NCBI GenBank assembly: GCA_002366595.1
Contig: DFBK01000080.1
Span: forward strand, 1-9,138
DNA: 9,138 nt
Origin: Anaerolineales bacterium UBA3082
GTDB lineage: Bacteria > Chloroflexota > Anaerolineae > UBA7937
Reading direction: 5' to 3'
Shown here: piece after piece, positions 6,905 through 9,138 of the stretch
How positions within the stretch are numbered: the first letter of the stretch is position 1
Layout: every line of letters starts with the position of its first letter
Translations under genes and position numbers: made by a program
Notes under the pieces: model-generated
Databases searched by the model: none
What the model saw: the letters and a program-made list of their open reading frames with translations, nothing else
What the model was told of the DNA's origin: nothing

Positions 6905-6976
6905 GCTTAAAAAAGGGACACTAATGAGCCCCTTGCGTCCTTGATACCAAGGTCACTCCGGGTCGTGGACGGAGAT

Positions 6977-7035
6977 AAGAAAAACACCCCAGGGTATGTG
7001 CAACGCCATCAGGAGGCTCTCATCACCCCGGGGTG
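6977..7035 (-). terminator. Intrinsic terminator of the plsX-to-thioesterase gene cluster
   Basis: On the minus strand CACCCCGGGGT (7035-7025) pairs with ACCCTGGGGTG (6995-6985): 11 pairs with one G-U, followed at once by TTTTTCTT (6984-6977). The loop is long, 29 nt, but contains a small GCC/GGC stem. It lies about 50 nt after the thioesterase stop at 7087. The left part (7024-7035) is itself a perfect 12-bp palindrome. Confidence 0.78.
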
Positions 7036-7086
7036 CAAGCCAGACGTAGGTAGAGCAGGTTTCCCTGAGATTGACGGCTAGAGCCT

Positions 7087-7545
7087 TTAGACCACCCATA
7101 CCTGCCAATCTCCCAGTTCCCTCTCCATTCTCTCCCTCATCTCTTGAGATATCTGGATATATATGCCCTTGGCCTCGGCGGCCAGGCTCCCATCGCTCAG
7201 GCGTATCTCACCCCTAGTCTCTATCAGACGGCCTCGATCCTGCACCACCTCTCCCATGACGGTCAGAGGTTCACCTATGGGGATAGGCTCCCTATACCTC
7301 ACCTCCAGCTTGGCTGATAGCATCCACCGCTCCTCCCCGCCGACCATGAAGCACCTCCCCATCACCTCGTCCAAGAGGGTTCCGGTCAACCCCCCGTGGA
7401 GGATGCCGGGAAAGCCCTGGTGCTCCTCTCGGGGGGTGAACTCAGCCCATACTCGCTTACCTTCCTCCCCGAAGACGACTTTGAGACCGATGGGGTTCTC
7501 CATCCCACAGACGAAACACATGCGAGAGTTAACTTGCCGCTTCAT
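7087..7545 (-). CDS. Hotdog-fold thioesterase (PaaI/THEM4-like)
   Basis: 152 residues from ATG 7545. It begins with a Cys-x-x-Cys-Gly motif (CFVCGMENPIGLK, 10-22), followed by the hotdog catalytic region ILHGGLTGTLLDEVMG (48-63), with the H50-G-G and the D59-E60 pair typical of PaaI-type acyl-CoA/acyl-ACP thioesterases. The LEVRYREPIPIGEPL strand (80-94) and the closing EAKGIYIQI (124-132) complete the fold. The ATG is 7 nt after GGTGAGG; a TTG one codon upstream (7548) is less likely. It overlaps the NERD gene by 17 nt and is the last gene before the terminator at 6977-7035. The CxxCG motif could bind metal or be structural. Substrate unknown; the position behind plsX and fabF hints at acyl-ACP or acyl-CoA, which is inference. 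Confidence 0.88.
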   Translation of the reverse strand: MKRQVNSRMCFVCGMENPIGLKVVFGEEGKRVWAEFTPREEHQGFPGILHGGLTGTLLDEVMGRCFMVGGEERWMLSAKLEVRYREPIPIGEPLTVMGEVVQDRGRLIETRGEIRLSDGSLAAEAKGIYIQISQEMRERMERELGDWQVWVV

Positions 7546-8218
7546 CAAAGATCCTCACCAACTCCTTTCGTATCTCCTCGGCCATCTCCCCTCCACTGGC
7601 CGCCTTACGCAAATAAGATTTAAGGCCTCTAAGCCGCAGGGTAGGAAGAGTCGCTCCCCCCACCTCTAACCACAACTGGGGATGAGTAAAGATGATCATC
7701 CCCTTTACCTCAACCTCCTCTCCCGGCAGGCGCTGGGCGATGTATTCGGTCAGCCTCTCCATCTCTCGCCGCGTCTCTTTCGTAGGGTTACCTAGAGGTT
7801 CGGGGCCAAAACCCCGCAGGAGACGGAGGAGGCTAAAATCTCTTTGCCACCTATCTTTGAGGCAGCGAATCCGGCCGTCTACCCCTCTCGCTTTGATGAC
7901 GAAAAGCCCGTAAGGAGCCAAAAGGACGTGATCGGCGGGCAGGATGTAATTATAGAGATAGTGCTTATCATCAAAGCCCCGCAGGGTCCGGGAGAGAACC
8001 TGGTCTGCCCGGGGTTCATTTACCCATCGGTTCATCTGCCGATTTCCAACGCTCCCGATGACGAAACCCAAGAGAACCATTAGATAGGACCAGGGGTACC
8101 CCCAGGGCACCCAGAGTAGCAAGAGACCGAAGAAGATGAGAATCAGCCCTACCCCGCTCCCCACTTTGGCGGCTATCGACTTTCTAACGATCAGTTCCTC
8201 ATCGGTCCTAACTTGCAT
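7529..8218 (-). CDS. Membrane-anchored NERD-domain protein with degenerate nuclease motif
   Basis: 229 residues from ATG 8218, preceded by GAGGGG at 5 nt spacing. A short charged N-terminus is followed by two membrane segments (about 21-38 and 43-57), placing the rest in the cytosol. Residues about 70-182 match the NERD (nuclease-related) domain: ADQVLSRTL (71-79), the LPADHVLLAPYGLFVIKARG block (93-112), and a C-terminal VKGMIIFTHPQ strand (171-181). In classical NERD domains the middle block reads D-x-(about 12)-E-x-K, a PD-(D/E)xK-like active site. Here Asp96 is kept but the E-x-K positions read Lys109-Ala-Arg111. Cleavage activity is therefore doubtful. It starts 2 nt after the fabF stop and overlaps the thioesterase gene by 17 nt. 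Function unknown. Confidence 0.8.
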   Translation of the reverse strand: MQVRTDEELIVRKSIAAKVGSGVGLILIFFGLLLLWVPWGYPWSYLMVLLGFVIGSVGNRQMNRWVNEPRADQVLSRTLRGFDDKHYLYNYILPADHVLLAPYGLFVIKARGVDGRIRCLKDRWQRDFSLLRLLRGFGPEPLGNPTKETRREMERLTEYIAQRLPGEEVEVKGMIIFTHPQLWLEVGGATLPTLRLRGLKSYLRKAASGGEMAEEIRKELVRIFDEAAS

Positions 8219-8220
8219 CT

Positions 8221-8750
8221 TTACCCCTCATATCGACTCAAGATCAGGCAAGCATCCTGGCCACCCAGCCCGAAGGAGTTGGAGAGCGCGATTCTCACCT
8301 CCGCCTGTCGAGCCACGTTGGGGATGTAATCGAGATCACATTGGGGATCGGGAGTATGATAGTTGATGGTGGGATGGATCACCCCATGGTAGATAGTAAG
8401 AGCGGTGGCGATTGCTTCCACAGCCCCTACCCCGCCAAAGCAGTATCTATCCGGGTAAGATAACCGATCCCGGAGCGGCCAGCCACCAGCCCCTCCCAGG
8501 TCTCCTCCACCGTCAGGCCCAAGGGGGTGAGAGTTCCCATTCCAGTGATCACCACCCGAGCCCTCCTTCCATACCCTTCGACCCTCTCCGGCTGGGGCAG
8601 CGTCTCTACCCCCTCTAATATCTCGGCTACCAATTCCTCCAGTTCCTGGCTGAGGAGCGCCTCTTCCACCGATGTTCGCTCCGTGCCAGCCGGCCCCTTC
8701 TGTTGGGCAGCCCTCAAACGAGGAGGGGTTCTTGACTCCTCCTTTGACAT
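8221..8750 (-). pseudogene. fabF: Broken fabF (beta-ketoacyl-ACP synthase II) with large internal deletion
   Basis: The gene starts with ATG 8750, ribosome site AAAGGAGAGG, 1 nt after plsX. The N-terminal frame (8750-8427, 107 residues) carries an unusual extension of about 62 residues and then the typical FabF start RVVITGMGTLTPLGLTVEET (65-84) and AGRSGIGYLTRIDT (90-103), before a TAG at 8429-8427. The C-terminal part lies in another frame, from about 8440 to the TAA at 8221: GAVEAIATALTIYHG, then TINYHTPDPQCDLDYIPN, then ALSNSFGLGGQDACLI and YEG, which is the normal last 67 or so residues. About 300 central residues are missing, including the active-site Cys and both catalytic His. The protein cannot be a condensing enzyme as it stands. 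The alternative is an assembly error at about 8430-8445. Chain elongation in fatty acid synthesis would be the role of an intact copy. Confidence 0.85.
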
Positions 8751-8751
8751 C

Positions 8752-9138
8752 TCAGCCTCTCCTTTCCCTGCCCGCAATCCACCTCTCTTTTACCCCCTCC
8801 TTGACGGCGGCCAATATCTCCCCCTCCACCATCTGTTTGGCCAGGCGCACCGCGTTTTTAATGGCCTTAGCATTGGATCGCCCATGGGCTACGATCACTA
8901 TACCATCCACTCCTAGTAGAGGGCCGCCACCATATTCGCTGTAGTCCAGCCTCTTCTTCACCCGGCTGAAGGCCGGCTTGGCCAAAAGCCCGCCCAGAGC
9001 GGTCAAAGGGCTCCTCTTGATCTCCTCCTCGATAACCCCTCCCAAAAAACCAGCGACCCCCTCCACCAACTTGACCATCACGTTCCCCGTGAAGCCATCG
9101 GTGACCACCACCTGGGCCAGGCCCAGGGGCACGTCTTT
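8752..9138 (-). CDS. plsX: PlsX, phosphate acyltransferase, C-terminal part
   Basis: The last 128 residues, entering from the right edge and ending at TGA 8754-8752. PlsX converts acyl-ACP and phosphate into acyl-phosphate, the donor for PlsY in membrane phospholipid synthesis; it is a peripheral membrane enzyme. Characteristic stretches are VVVTDGFTGNVMVKLVEG (about 10-27 of the visible part), FSRVKKRLDYSEYGGGPLLG (55-74), and the VDGIVIVAHGRSNAKAIKNA block (75-94). Full-length PlsX is about 330-350 residues, so some 200 lie outside. The stop is followed after 1 nt by the fabF ATG, so the two genes are a coupled pair, a common order in bacterial fatty acid/phospholipid loci. Confidence 0.96.
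   Translation of the reverse strand, partial: KDVPLGLAQVVVTDGFTGNVMVKLVEGVAGFLGGVIEEEIKRSPLTALGGLLAKPAFSRVKKRLDYSEYGGGPLLGVDGIVIVAHGRSNAKAIKNAVRLAKQMVEGEILAAVKEGVKERWIAGRERRG

Larger units (their letters stand above)
6647..7086. other. Convergent intergenic region with no gene, rich in palindromes
   Basis: 440 nt between the stop of the protease gene (+) and the stop of the thioesterase gene (-). No open frame has both a ribosome site and a reasonable length. Instead it holds at least five inverted repeats and a 16-bp direct repeat (listed separately), then an intrinsic terminator at 6977-7035. A further possible hairpin pairs ATTCC (6819-6823) with GGAAT (6837-6841), flanked by AAG-CC/GGCCTT. 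No T-run follows any of the hairpins near the protease gene, so its terminator is not evident. Confidence 0.75.

Noticed and set aside
6854..6912. The long hairpin as a terminator for the site-2 protease gene
   Set aside because: On the plus strand it is followed by an A-run, not a T-run, and it lies over 200 nt past the stop codon.
6997..7052. A very short plus-strand frame from an ATG near 6996
   Set aside because: It gives fewer than 20 residues, overlaps the minus-strand terminator and has no ribosome site.
6647..7086. CRISPR array or tRNA in the intergenic region
   Set aside because: Only two copies of one 16-mer are present with no regular spacers, and no cloverleaf or CCA-type end could be drawn.

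Overview
The window looks like bacterial chromosome of moderate to high GC, most consistent with a Chloroflexota lineage (inference). The reasons are the pairing of the PdxS/PdxT vitamin B6 synthase with an R3H-type/SpoIIIAA-like AAA ATPase, a plant-EGY-like site-2 protease, and a PlsX-FabF block that also carries a membrane NERD protein. Genes are tightly packed with short or overlapping junctions, and all intergenic content of any size lies in two places.

Left block (1-4223, minus strand), read from 4223 down to 1: a DUF1232 membrane protein, pdxS, pdxT, a double GNAT-like protein, and an R3H-associated P-loop ATPase that runs off the left edge. Gaps are 26, 0, 27 and 3 nt, so this is very probably one operon. 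It starts from a strong sigma70-type promoter at 4290-4318 (TTGCCA, 17 nt, TATAAT). PdxS and PdxT together form the PLP synthase: PdxT releases ammonia from glutamine and PdxS condenses it with two sugar phosphates.

Middle block (4364-6646, plus strand): galK, driven divergently from its own TATAAT promoter that leaves almost no leader, then a site-2 protease family membrane metalloprotease. The protease starts on a GTG inside the end of galK (10 nt overlap, good Shine-Dalgarno).

Convergent intergenic region (6647-7086, 440 nt): no gene is visible. It is unusually rich in palindromes: two REP-like perfect inverted repeats, a 16-bp direct repeat exactly 100 bp apart that lies inside two different hairpins, and a convincing intrinsic terminator for the minus-strand genes arriving from the right.

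Right block (7087-9138, minus strand), read from 9138 down: the C-terminal part of plsX, a broken fabF, a NERD-domain membrane protein whose usual E-x-K motif reads K-A-R, and a hotdog thioesterase. The fabF locus is the clearest anomaly. It has a normal start and N-terminus and a normal C-terminus, but about 300 central residues including the whole catalytic triad are absent and the two ends are in different frames. It is either a real pseudogene or an assembly collapse. An N-terminal extension of about 60 residues on this FabF is also unusual.

I see no CRISPR array, tRNA, rRNA, insertion sequence or phage gene. Most genes here are housekeeping or accessory metabolic genes. The best leads are the fabF lesion, the degenerate NERD protein, the structured 6.65-7.08 kb region and the near-leaderless galK.
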